Shown: in pieces, positions 23,640-35,864 of the stretch
Layout: the number at the start of each line of letters is the position of its first letter
How positions within the stretch are numbered: the first letter of the stretch is position 1
Origin: Zhengitettix transpicula
Taxonomy: Eukaryota; Arthropoda; Insecta; Orthoptera; Tetrigidae
Direction of reading: 5' to 3'
NCBI GenBank assembly: GCA_037074705.1
Contig: CM073595.1
Coordinates: 52,633,639-52,697,638 of the forward strand
DNA: 64,000 nt
Program-made: the position numbers and the translations under genes
Notes under the pieces: generated by a model
The model's database searches: none
The model's input: the letters and a program-made list of their open reading frames with translations, nothing else
Told to the model about the DNA's origin: nothing

Positions 23640-25362
23640 GTAAATCAGGATTATGAAAATGTGGTAACGCTCAAACATTTATTCGAAATATAATTAAGGA
23701 TATCAAATTCGTAAATATCTTACTTGTAGGTTGACTAGGTGTAAATTTATATTACCGGACACACTGTCAATACTAATAGTTCAATAACATAAAATATAAG
23801 TTACGAAGATTTATAATTTCGTAAAAAAGCGTATAACGTTATATGATGCTAGTTTTATTCGCAAGTAGATTTCGCTCGCGAAATATCACAATCGCGTAAG
23901 AATATTAAGTCTCATGAGCTTAAAAATAATTAAGCTTACGCGAACGACTCAGATATTTAAGTTGCTCGTTAAACGTGAGCTTGAAAGACGTAACTGGAGA
24001 CGTCGAAGCTTAGTTGTATATCTTCCAAGTCTCGTACCGACGCCGGCGCATAAAAAAGGCACTAACCGGCGAAAGACGTTTACAAAATTTAAGCCCGTCC
24101 CGAGCAACGCACGTTCATAGTAACACGGCGGGAAAAGTGCGACGTGCGAAACGACGCGGGATACATAGAAAAACATCCCCCGTCGACAAAATCGTTCAAA
24201 AGCAATATATCTCCTATTCAGGAAATTTAGGCGTCATTTTAGGCTGACAAAATAAGAATGCGACACGGAATAGGCAGAAATAGGTCGACCTCCTACGAAG
24301 AGGACTTCCGGTACGCAAAGAGGAAGCCCGACGATCGATTCTCTGTGGCTTTCCGTCGATCGCTTTCACACTTAATCAGGATCCCTAAATCGGAGGTACC
24401 CGGTCCGCGATCCTGTTTACTTAATATGCAAACCTGAAACTTTTTAAACGGTTTACTGAAACGATAGACGTGCGAAGAAGCTACGTGAAGTTCTACAAAC
24501 ACCTCAAAATACACTAGAGACGATCGATACAACTAAAATATACGATGTAGAAAAAAAGGGAAGATATCAAATTGTGTAAATATACACACAAAATAACTTT
24601 CGCGTAAAGCTTTAGTTTAGAATACCGAGGATAATACTAGCAAGTTTATGATTAATAAAGTTTAAAAATGATAGCGGAAACAGACACACCAATCATTCTC
24701 AACGGGTAGAGATGATGGTATCTGCCTCGAAAAATACTCAGTCATTCACAATCTAGTAAGCGACGATCTGTCTTTTTAATTCTCACAAACAAACAAAAAT
24801 ATATACAACGTGAAAAATGGATCAACCACTTCTTTAAGAAAATTATTTTCTACTGTCAAATTAAGTTAGTAAAACTTCGTTTGAAATCAAACGGTCAAAG
24901 AAAGCGTAAAAAAAAAGAATCTTAGGACGGTGTCCAGCACCTCAGTTCTTACATAAAAATTTTAAATCGAAGAACGCTGTAGTGAAACGAACATAAAGGT
25001 AATACAGTGATAGCCACGGATCAAAATAATGAAGGATCCGTATTAAGGGCACAGGAGCTTTCCATCGCGCTATTCTGGAGTTATACACACAGTTTTCCTA
25101 ACATCGGGCGAAATCGAAACAGACATTTAATGAGTTCGCGTAAAACTCGGATAATTAAAAGCTGGAGCTGTGCAATATTGAAAATGGTTCTGACGATCGC
25201 CTCAGGTTTATTAAGATAGTTTAACTCCAAGCCTAATATTAAATAAGCGCGGATACGTAAAATAGGAATGGGAACTAATCGTTTCCTGGTGGTCAAGGTT
25301 AGAACAGTGGAACGTCTGCTCTTTTATCGCCGTGACGCGACTCTTACGTCACCATGTGACCT
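23640..25362. other. spacer between convergent PRCP-like and DRAM-like genes
   Basis: About 1.7 kb with a CpG-rich middle (23860-24540). It probably includes the 3' UTR of the DRAM-like gene on the minus strand. No coding frame with support. Confidence 0.4.
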
Positions 25363-25650
25363 TCATTCCACGTCAACGTCACAATGTATGGTTCTGAAAG
25401 CATCTTCGATCAATTCCTGAAGGCAACGAATAGCTTGAAAGAAAGCGGCGACTAGCAAAGAAATAGAGAGAGATAAGAGTTTGCCGGGAACGAGCTCGAC
25501 GTCGTCCCGGATGAGCACGCCCTCGAACGACGTCGAAGCCACGACCGCGGTCCCGGAGTCGGCGCTTTCGTCGTCCACCGACGACTCGCTCTCTTCGTCG
25601 TCCGGGGCGGGACTTCGTCGGGAGGCGGCGTCGTCGGTTCCGATTTCCGA

Positions 25651-28600
25651 TCAAGTAATTACAGCGTCGGGCGCGATTGCGCGGGACGTCGGGGGCGTCG
25701 ATTCACCTTCATCAGGGACAATCGGCGAAGCTTCCACGTTCAGAAACACCTGGGGGAGTAAAACGGCACGTTACTTACAATTTATGAAAAAATATATTTA
25801 CGTCTGCATAAAACTGTTTCACGGTAATTAAAAACGAGGTCGCTATGCGATAGTTCACATTCATTTCGTGTGTCAATTATGAAGCCCGAAGAGCAGGAGG
25901 CTAAAGATCATCGAACGCGAAGGAAAGTTATCACTGCCGAAAAACGTTAACATCACTCACCCTCGATTCTAAGCTAAGATTTCTGAATTCGCCCGTAAAA
26001 GACAAGATGTAGACGGAGAAGGCGATGGCCACGACCCACTCGGACGCGGTGCTCACTACGTGCAGCTGCCAGCCGCCGTCGGCGGGGTACCATTTGCGGG
26101 GATCAGAACCTGCAACCAGCAACCATAAAAGAACTCCAATCGTTAACTTTAAAAAAAATTCTCTGAGCATACCTTTAAACTGAAGATGGGAAATGACCCC
26201 CGTGACACTGAGCAAAATGAAAAAAACTGTGCATACGATGGCCAAGCTCATTCGCAGGTGCGCGATCCTGATTGTGTTGGCCAGCGGATACATGTGGTAA
26301 GAACAAATGGCCTGAAAAATTAATGCAATCTTATTATATGCATAAATAATGTACAGAGCACAGAGATATTCTCCTGCAATATATTTTTTGCAATCTAAAT
26401 GCAGTAACAAAAATAATTCTTTGCGCAATCTTTAAAATGAGTTGAATCTTGACAATTTGGATGTCAAGTTTGAAATATGTACAACAGTATATTAGAGGAT
26501 GACACTAAGGAGTTCGATATCATCAAAGATGTCGGTTGGACTATGGGAACAGATTTCACCCAAATTGTGAAATTGATAAGAGACCACACTCTGCGAGTCA
26601 GAAAGTTCGTAGAAGGATAAAACTCAGATGGAACACATTAAGAATAAATTCTATTACCCTCAAATCAAATATGGATAGGATAAGAAGCAACATATTGAAC
26701 AAGGTCAACTTCCAGTAGTGACACTTGTCTCTGAAATGTGGACATTAAATAAAACAATAATACATAAAATGCAAATACCACAAAGTAGAATAATACATGC
26801 CATATTGGGGGAAAATAGAATAGATATCTTCAAGAATAACTGTTAGAAGGAGGAACATATTTATGAACATATTACAAGTCTGAAACAGTAGCGGGCAAGC
26901 AACACAGCATAGACAATAAGGATCTGGTAATCGAAAAAGGTCGGATACCATAGGCAACCAACAGGAAGGCAATATAATAATACGGTGGAAAGACAATTCG
27001 AATGGAATGAGGACTAACTGGACAAAAAAAGCCTAATCGAGTGGACGATGAAAAAGTATGAGTTGGTAACATGACTCGCAGAGTGTGGTCTCGATCAATT
27101 TCACAATTTGGGTGAAATCTGTTCCCGTAGTCCAACCCACATCTTTGATGATGTGAAGTCCTTAGTGTCATCCTCTAATTTGACTGTTGTACATATTTCA
27201 AACTTGACATCCAGATTGTCAAGATTCAATTCATTTTACAGATTATGCAATGAATCACATACACACAAATACATCACAGAAACAATGGGCTGAAATAATA
27301 GAAATCTGACCATTTTATCATCACTTAGGGTTATATATTAAAGAAATCAAAAAAATAAATAGAAAAATCAATGGACTGTGAACATAACACACTTTAACTG
27401 ATAATACAGAAAGCACTTTTAACTATTAAAGAAACAATTTAGAAATACCTACACCGAGTAATATAGTCCTTTTACAGAATATGTGTACAGTCACAACAGT
27501 TTTGTATGCAGAGGAAGAATATTTATTTAAATTTAGGCCATCTGTCACTCCTTATCAGTACATATTGATTATGATAATGGTGTTCACCGTTAGTAATTTT
27601 GCACTCAAAATTAAGTGTATGTAATACAAAATTTTTTTAAGATTAAGATAATCTCTATACCACAAAAAGGAATACAAATTGAGACTATAACTAAAAACAA
27701 CAGGGGATTATTATACAACTCTTAAGAAATAATGCCCAATTTATGGAAGATTTGTAACTCACTTCTTAATTGTATATGCCAAAAACCACCACCAAAAAAA
27801 TGTCCATAAATGATATACATTGCCTCAATTGGGCAAATATTAGACCAATATTTTAATTTACACTTCTCAGAAGAAATAAAATAGAAAAGTTAATTTCCAA
27901 GCAGAACTTAACTTTCACCTTCCATGCCATGCCATGAACTGGTGATTCACAAGAGATGGTTCAGTTTCTAAAAACCAATATCACAGATTAAAAGTATGAG
28001 GATTGTTGTGTCACATTTTGACGACTTGCTCTTATAGCAAAAGTTAATATTGAGGTAAGTAATCACAGAATTGCACAATTAACCAACTACAAAGCCTGAG
28101 AACTGGTAATGAATAATTGCACTGAGAAAGATTATTTTCATTATTAGGTGTAAGCAATACAAAACAATACATCTGGCATGGGTGAAAAGGAATGTGGAAT
28201 AGACTATATCAAAAAATGTTCAAGAACATTCTACATTTTACAAAAATGTACAAGCAGAATGCTCTTAAAATAAGAAAATATCAGCAATTTACATTGGCCA
28301 GGAAACACGAACCCCACTAAATTAAGGAAAAATCTTGATCTATATGATTGTGATGTCAAATAAAATAACAGGAACCTTTATTAAATTGATTAAACAAAAT
28401 AAGCCACTAAACAGAGGGATAAAACCTAAATAATATGTTGCTCCATAACAAATTGTGGATATAAAACTGAATAATATGATGTAAATAAAGCTATAATAAT
28501 TCAACTACTCAATACAAAAGCACTACTACTCAGCTTCCATCCAAATTTTTCATCAAAACACATACTTCATTTATATTTTTAAAAAAATGCAATAGATCAC

Positions 28601-31374
28601 TTCTTAAGAATTAAAATCAAAATATAATTGGCATAGTGAATGTATCAATTTGAAGTTATAGTTACCTGTACCCAAAAATACAGTGTTCCCAAACCGAAAC
28701 ACAAAAAAGCACCCGTCAAGTGAACTGGCATAACATTAGTCTCCTGGAAATTTGCCACAATACTTAAACCTATGCAAGAGAAACCTCCAAACCAAGCTCC
28801 TATTCTGTTAAGTTTTAATACAGTGGTGGTGAGCGAGTAGCTCCTGTAATATTCACATACTTGCTGGTATCGTGTATAAATGACCATTCCCACTGAAACA
28901 AAAAGCAAAATTTTTAACAAATTTCACCTGCATAGATACTACATAGATAAGTTTGAATTCTTAAATAAATAATTGAAGAATTGTTTGAAAATAAGATTCA
29001 TTCACATAACTAAATGTTTGTATATTTCTCATAGTTGCAAATTTGAGAAATGGAAAGTTATTATTTGTAAATAAAATTCCAAAGAAGTAAAATTTGAAGC
29101 GACACTAATAGAAATATGGTACATAATTTTTGCAAAATTCTTATATACATGATCATGTGTTTTTACAATTGCATAGTTAATAATTAGGGATTATTATACA
29201 ATTGAGAGGCATTTAGTTTCATAAGTTACATTTGGAGAGTGACACCACCAAACTTCTGAGCAAGTTTTGTGCTTGTACTCCCAATGATAGGTTGGGTAAA
29301 TGTATCTGTACACTAGGGTGTGACAGATGAAACCACAATTACCAACTTGCAGGTGGTCTTTTAGTCAAATATGAACACATTTCTCAAAAAACAATATGTA
29401 ATGACCATATTGTCCAGAGGTCTGATTGGTACAATCTTGCAAACTGTGAGATTGTAATTCTGATATAGACTCTCTTAAATATTTGACTAATGAAGTTCTG
29501 TTTGGCATAATTTTTACACTCTTATATGATAATTTATATTTTTATAGCTTTTATGAGAGGAGGTCTGTAACAACAGGTGTGTTAAGTGAGTTGGTGATTC
29601 TTTTGGACTTGTTTCTCATTCCTACATTCAACGTATCAATTAAAAATATTGGTAACTCATCTTATTAATAGCTTGTCTGTTAGCAATGCTGAAATAATTT
29701 CCCACCACACACACAATATCTGATTACCACTTATAAAGAAACAAACCTGGACAAAACAATGTATTCCTCATAAAAGGAGCCCAATTTTGAAATTTTCCTG
29801 TAATAATTCTAGACAAATTACAAAAAAAAAAGCTAACCAAATGATGTTCTGAAACTTTTTCTAGATTTTACTTTGAACTATTTTGGACTACTTCTCTAAA
29901 TTTTATATCCTACCACCCACATGCAAAGAATCTAGCTTCGTGTGAGTCATACAAAAAGAAACATTAATTGTTTTGTGCATAACTATATTCAAATAAAACA
30001 AAGTATTCATTTCTGCCACTTCAGTATAAACCTATTTATACAATTTCAGGAGTGAAGTCTGACATATGGAATATCTGTTTGTTGAGCTGTCAAAACTTAC
30101 AGAGAAAAGTTCCTATATTTATCAGTTGACCAAATACACAACTTTCAGGTGAATAGGTTCCAGTGTCACTGATGTAAGGGAAGTCAGGTTCCACATGTCC
30201 GAGAAGAACAGCTGTCATATACCTATAAGAACACCATCAAAAAAAATTCTGAGTAAATATAAATATTTTTTATCACTCACATATTTACTAAATCATTGAT
30301 GTTTTATTTGAGTTCACTGAATCATTTAAGATAGCAGACATACACATCTTCAGTGAGCAAGTGCATTACAAGCTAGAGTAAATTTGAATAAATGTTCTAT
30401 TATGTACCTACCCCAGCACGTCACAAAGAACAGGATTAAAGAGGTTTAGTTAACATTATTTTTTTATATTTAGGGCTATTTTGTGAAATATAAGAGATTA
30501 CATTGATAATTTGCATGTGTGAAAGTGGATTGAGAAAATTATAGTGTCCAAAATTTAGTGATTAAACTAGTGTTGGCAATTACAGAATCCTTAACTTGGA
30601 AATATTTGAATATTTACACTTTATATGTACAATGATAATTCATATCACCATTATAATTATTCATTACGACTATGGGCAAACTTAGATAATCACTTATTTT
30701 TGTCAGAATTTAACTTTATTGGAATTAAGAATGAAAAAAGTTGCTTAACATAGTCTTTTGGAATGGTAATTGAGGGACTAACTGTACAATACTATAGTAT
30801 AATGCATCCTTTCCCATTTCAGTACAGATGATTAAGTACAGTAAGTCTGTGATGATTCTGACTATTTTGTGTAAGAAAATAAAGATAATTGGCAACCTTG
30901 CAACCAATAAGGGAAACGATTATTCACACATAGAATAAACTAAAGAAGTCGGGAGTACTCCTATTTAAATGATATGTGATTTTTCTAGTAAAAAAGGTCA
31001 GGCTAAATTTTAAGGATTTAAATTGTTTTTTCCTGTTACCTACCAAAATTATTTAGCACCTAACAGGTTTTTCTAGGAGACATAACAATCATCGACATGT
31101 GAATAGTTCAACTTTTAAACGCTAAAGATTTTAACTGACATAGATATCAATCTCAGAATTTGCAATAATCTAATCATGCCTACATTAAACAAATTTCAAA
31201 ACATATTTTTACTTTTTGTTTAGACTGTTTTGGTGGATTTAATCATGTTCATCACTTTAAGATTAAATTTAAAAACAGCTCTGATTATTCCTACGGTACA
31301 TACGTTGCTAGAAACGTAGACGGAAACAGAACAAAAACTGCCAAGGGTAACAAATGTAAACGTTCAAAAGCCAT
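25651..31374 (-). CDS. DRAM-like (Frag1/DRAM/Sfk1) membrane protein, copy 1, 6 exons
   Basis: Minus-strand exons in order: 31374-31304, 30222-30101, 28892-28666, 26311-26173, 26109-25961, 25749-25651 (intron phases 2, 1, 0, 1, 0), giving 268 residues; human DRAM2 has 266. DRAM proteins are six-pass membrane proteins of the lysosome that promote autophagy. Landmarks: a first membrane helix in exon 1; HVEPDFPYISDTGTYSPESC at about 33-52; SCIGLSIVANFQET..VHLTGAFLCFGLGTLY in exon 3; the EW pair in STASEWVVAIAFS in exon 5; and a soluble tail rich in Pro, Asp and Glu in exon 6. The start is the first ATG after an acceptor at 31409, so the 5' UTR is split. A paralog with the same intron pattern lies just upstream at 33113-40866. 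The frame stays open past the TGA at 25651-25653 (see findings). Orthology to DRAM1 or DRAM2 is not resolved; residues look closest to DRAM2. Confidence 0.92.
26420..27253. repeat. inverted repeat (~180-bp arms) around a LINE 3' fragment
   Basis: The left arm (about 26420-26602) and right arm (about 27063-27253) are reverse complements over roughly 180 bp, sharing CTTGACAAT.TGGATGTCAAG, GAGGATGACACTAAGGA and GGGAACAGATTTCACCCAAA. Between them the plus strand reads like the end of a LINE pol: MWTLNKTIIHKMQIPQSRII near 26720-26785, and a degenerate IIIRWKDNSNGMRTNWTKKA near 26970-27030. The left arm itself runs into this frame (KVRRRIKLRWNTL). The whole block lies in intron 3 of DRAM-like copy 1 and would fold into a long hairpin if transcribed. 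Confidence 0.8.
27254..28665. other. rest of DRAM-like copy 1 intron 3
   Basis: AT-rich intron sequence with no recognised element. The other large introns of this gene (28893-30100 and 30223-31303) are likewise featureless by eye. Confidence 0.45.
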
Positions 31375-31660
31375 GACATACTCCAAACCAGCAATACTTT
31401 CGATTTACCTGGAAAAAAAAAGAAATATTTTTAAGGAACGCAACTCAGGTGAACTATGATTAATAATTAAAACCTTGAAAGATAGCTAAGCGTATTCGAT
31501 TGTAAACACAATTACCCGGTATCTTACAAGGACGGAAACAATGTGATCGAAGTCGAACTATAAAGTACAACGTAAAACGACACGAATTATTGTACACGAT
31601 ACATAACTATACAGTCTGCATTGCTGTCTGCGGTATGTGAGTAATGCTTATCAGGTTTAT
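31375..31660 (-). promoter_or_regulatory. 5' UTR acceptor and likely promoter region of DRAM-like copy 1
   Basis: A strong minus-strand acceptor (a long T run then CCAG, AG at 31410-31409) precedes the start codon by 34 bases, so the mRNA leader has an upstream non-coding exon. Its donor and the transcription start must lie in the following few hundred bases but were not fixed. Confidence 0.45.
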
Positions 31661-33112
31661 CATAACTTCCTCTTCTAATAAACTTCCTTATTGACATGAG
31701 AAATGTCAAGGTTTTAAATATAGATATTTTATTGCATATTTACAAGATCCTCAAAAAATCCATTGTCATGAATTTTTAAAGGATTTCATTTTTACATTGT
31801 GGGGAGGAAAACTTGTTTGCAAAGTTATTATTTGCACTTTATTTTGCATCAATGCAGAACGAACTGTCCACACTTGCACCGGTTCCACGGAAAGCAACCT
31901 CATGAGACATTCCAAAGATATTTGCACAAGACCAGGGCGCCAAACAATGCAGTTGCAAATATTCCAGAGGTGGTGTCTTCCAAACAAAGCACATTAAATT
32001 GTTATTGCTTTTAAATGTGAACTGTTAAACGTGGGGAAAATAATCATGTCTTTCTTCTTTACGGAAGTAAAGGTATATGAATGCATCTATTGTGACCGAT
32101 GGCAGTTTACAAGAACATTTCGTAAGTCAATATACGTAGTTATTTTACATCATTTCGCACATGTAACAGTAACAGAAAAGAATCCTTTCATTGCTTTGAA
32201 TTATTCTCATCACACTTTTAAGTAACTTCACTAGAGGACTTTAATAATGTAGCATAGTACACTTTTTTTAATAATGTATATTTACCGTGTTCGTTGCTTT
32301 ATTCTTGTTATTTTGGCATTTCGATCTGCCTTGCTAAAATACGTTGGACTTCTTTTACAGTGATGTAAACCGCGTGTTTGTAGGAGCTTTGGTTTTTCCT
32401 TATGTTTTCCAGTGGTTTCCACACAACCACGAAAACTTTCATTTCTGAGATCGGGGACCCGTTTTAAAATATCATTCTATAGTTTCACGTCAGATATTAT
32501 TTATTATTCTACGATTACATACAAAACCTTGTTTGTGCAGCTCTCGAAGCAAATCTTTGAGACCTGCTTTCAACTGACTACATATATCTTTTATCCTTCC
32601 TTAAATTATTTCACAGCTAAACATTTTCGTAAAAGGATGCTTTCCTCGTCCAAGACAGAGAAATCCCAGCAAATTTATCAACGATTCTATGGTTAACGTC
32701 GTCTTGAAGCAGTTTCTCCTTAGGTATTTTCCCGATATTTACTGCACCCATTATAGGAATGTAAAATAACGATAAAAATTATTTTTTGTGATAAATATTT
32801 AATTAACAGTACACGATTTACATTCGTACAAAAATAAATACAATATATTACAAAAAAATTGCACTATTAATGTCCCATGTTTGATCATCTAGCGCGATTG
32901 TGCAGGTAGTGCTTACAAAAATCGTCCTTATTCAATCATATGTCAGAAAGGTATATATATATTAGTTACGACATAAGCGTTGTGAATTCGAATAACGCAG
33001 CCAAAAATCTGTGCCACGACGTTGTTCAAAAATATCCTCACTTCACATTTAGTCTTCAAAGCAGGGAATCAGCCGATTTCATTTTCCAAAATCAGCTTCT
33101 GGATATCACTCC
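31661..33112. other. spacer between the two DRAM-like genes
   Basis: No gene recognised. Short open frames on both strands at 31766-32014 overlap each other and have no splice or family support. The block may include the 3' UTR of copy 2. Confidence 0.4.
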
Positions 33113-35805
33113 TTACTTGATCTGAAGAGAAATAGAAACCAACTTGTAAAAAAAAATTAATTCCAAACAATGAGTATGCAGATATAAAGATTGCATATAT
33201 AAATAATGTGCATGGAAAGGAAAGAGAGAGACTGGAAGTTAATCAAAATTTTCGAAGGCGTCGGCCTCCTTAGTCATGAGAAAGAAATTACATCCCACGC
33301 GTCGGCTTATAAGACGATTTTTTTTCGTGACTGCTTCTGCCATGATGTAAACTATCGCAATATCTATTTTCATAACAGTCGCATTATCGACAGTAAATGC
33401 AATAATGGCCCTTAACCTAACATAATCCGCGGGAAAAACCTAATATGTTTCTTCTTTGCCCGAATTCTAGATTTTCGATTTTGTTTTAATTTTTTTCTTT
33501 TTAGCATTTGGTCGATAACGGCAGTAGCCTCAGATTCCATAGACTTAATTGAGAAGTGTGTAATGAGTCACGAATTTTCCTAAATTCTAATAGCATTTAA
33601 TTATAATTTATAAAATAAATATTTTTTTGAATGACCAGGTTAATTTTAATCTAAATCTGTCTATTCATTAATGAAATAGGAGTGGTTAATTTGGTTGGTT
33701 ATTTTTTAATGTCTGTTTATTAAATATAGTAATACCATTAAAATGGACGCCTTTCTGTGTCAGTGAATTTTAAGCACTGTCACATCTATATTCCTAATTT
33801 ACGTTCCGAGAAGAATATTGATACCACATATGCTATAGTTAGCATAGAGCCTTTGGAACGAATAAATTACGGGTGACAAAAAGTTCGTCAATTAAATTGA
33901 AAATTTTAAAATTCAATGCAGTGTTATGACTTATTAAAGCTAGTTATCACTGTCACAATTGCTAATAACTTAGTTAACTCGACATTAAGATTTTTTCGTA
34001 TTCTCAGGCCGAAATATACAGATAGAAATTTATAGCCTGCGTTGTTCTAAGCGAACATCAATTCAAATAGTACGTTTGTTTACTATTACTTCGTAATAAA
34101 AATCAATGTCAGTCGCCTTATCAGCGCAGATAGAAACAGACCTAAACATAAGATAAAAAGTAAGCGTAAAAATATACTTACGGTGACTTTGGGAGGACTG
34201 ACGCCTAACATCTTCAGATCGCCATAAAAGCTGAGAACGAAGACGCAAAATGCGATGCTCAATATCCATTCGGACACGGCGCTCACGAGGTAAAACGGAA
34301 ATCCGTTGTTAGTAGGCAGCCATTTCATTCTGTTGTCACCTGGAAAGTGTCACGACAGAAACAGAATTAAAATGATTCAATGATAAAATCAGATTACATT
34401 CATTATTTAGTTAAATAATGCATATTTGTTTGACGCTTTTGGTCGAAGAAACCGTCACGTGATCGTAATTTATTCAGAAGTGCTAGATTCTTTAACAGCA
34501 TGGATGAGGGTCTCGACATTTCATCCAATTGTAGACCATTATCGTCCATGAACAGCAACCAAACTCGCGGAAGAATTATCTTATCGCAGTAACTGCGATT
34601 TGTCAAAGATTTTTTGTGCCGTCCTTCCAGTACCATTTCTAATCGTACGGATCGCAACAATTATGATAATTAAGTCGCTACGGAACCATTACGTGCGGTT
34701 CTGTCGTTGCATTTGTTATTAGCTAGCGACACACACGAGTAGATTTTCTCAGCAGACCTGGTCGCCCGATTTTGGACTCATATGATGGCCTGAAGGTCGC
34801 GGTCTGACGGTTATATCGATTTTTTGGTCGTGGATGTAGTTCGTTAAAAGATGAATATTTACGTGCATTCACAAAAAATTAAGGATATGCCCCCGATTAT
34901 GTTATTGGGTTCTTCTCAGGAAAGAGAATCCCCCCATTGCCAAAATCTCCTCAACTCGCCAGATTTGTTGATTAGTCAGATGTAAAACGAAGTTACGATG
35001 TTAACGAGGTAACGATAATAATGTGAAACAAAAGTATAGAGTGACCTTACCGTCAAACAAGAACATGGAAATTATTCCTGGGACGATGGTCGTAACGCAA
35101 GTAATCACGCACACGCCAGACAGGAAAGCGCGAAAGATCATAAGTTTCATGGTTCCAGTTTGCCGGGTAAGAATCGTCTGAAATGTAGAAAAATTCAATT
35201 CCAGAATCAAAAAATAAATTTAGCAAATAACAAATACTCTGCAAATAATTGTAAGTCCCATATATATTGTGGTAATTAAGAGGAAATAATTAATAAATAA
35301 ACAAAAATTTTGACTCGGCATAAAACACAAGTCGTACACAAGAATGTGCAAAGAATGCAATGTTTTTGGTTCACTAGATGCGCATAGCAGAGTCTGTGGG
35401 GAGGCGAGCTCCAATAAAGTCGTCTTGGAAATATAGCAGTGGACAGACGAAAAGTATTCAGAAAGTGCCTGAATACATGTAATAATTTCATTGTTAACAA
35501 GTATTTCTTTATCAAAGGCCCAGTAAACGACCCTGAGAAATAGTCATTTTATAGTAAAAGATTAATTGATAATGTAAATTGAGATTTATTTGCCTAAATA
35601 GCTTTTGGAAATTATAATTGTTTGCAGTTAATAAATGTAAATTGTTTGTTTTAATTGATTTTTCATTCCTTATTGGGCGTAAAATACTACAAATAGTCGC
35701 CTTAACGTGAGGCATTGCTTTTAATTTAATTGTCTTTCATTTGTGATTACTACAATTTGGCGCCTCAATGAGGGGTTTATTTTCCTTTGATTTTATGAAT
35801 TTATT

Positions 35806-35864
<59 letters not shown>

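Noticed and set aside
25379..25654. Arg-rich 91-codon minus-strand frame
   Set aside because: It is an alternative frame of the GC-rich DRAM-like copy 1 3' region with low-complexity Arg content. The DRAM frame has splice support and this one does not.
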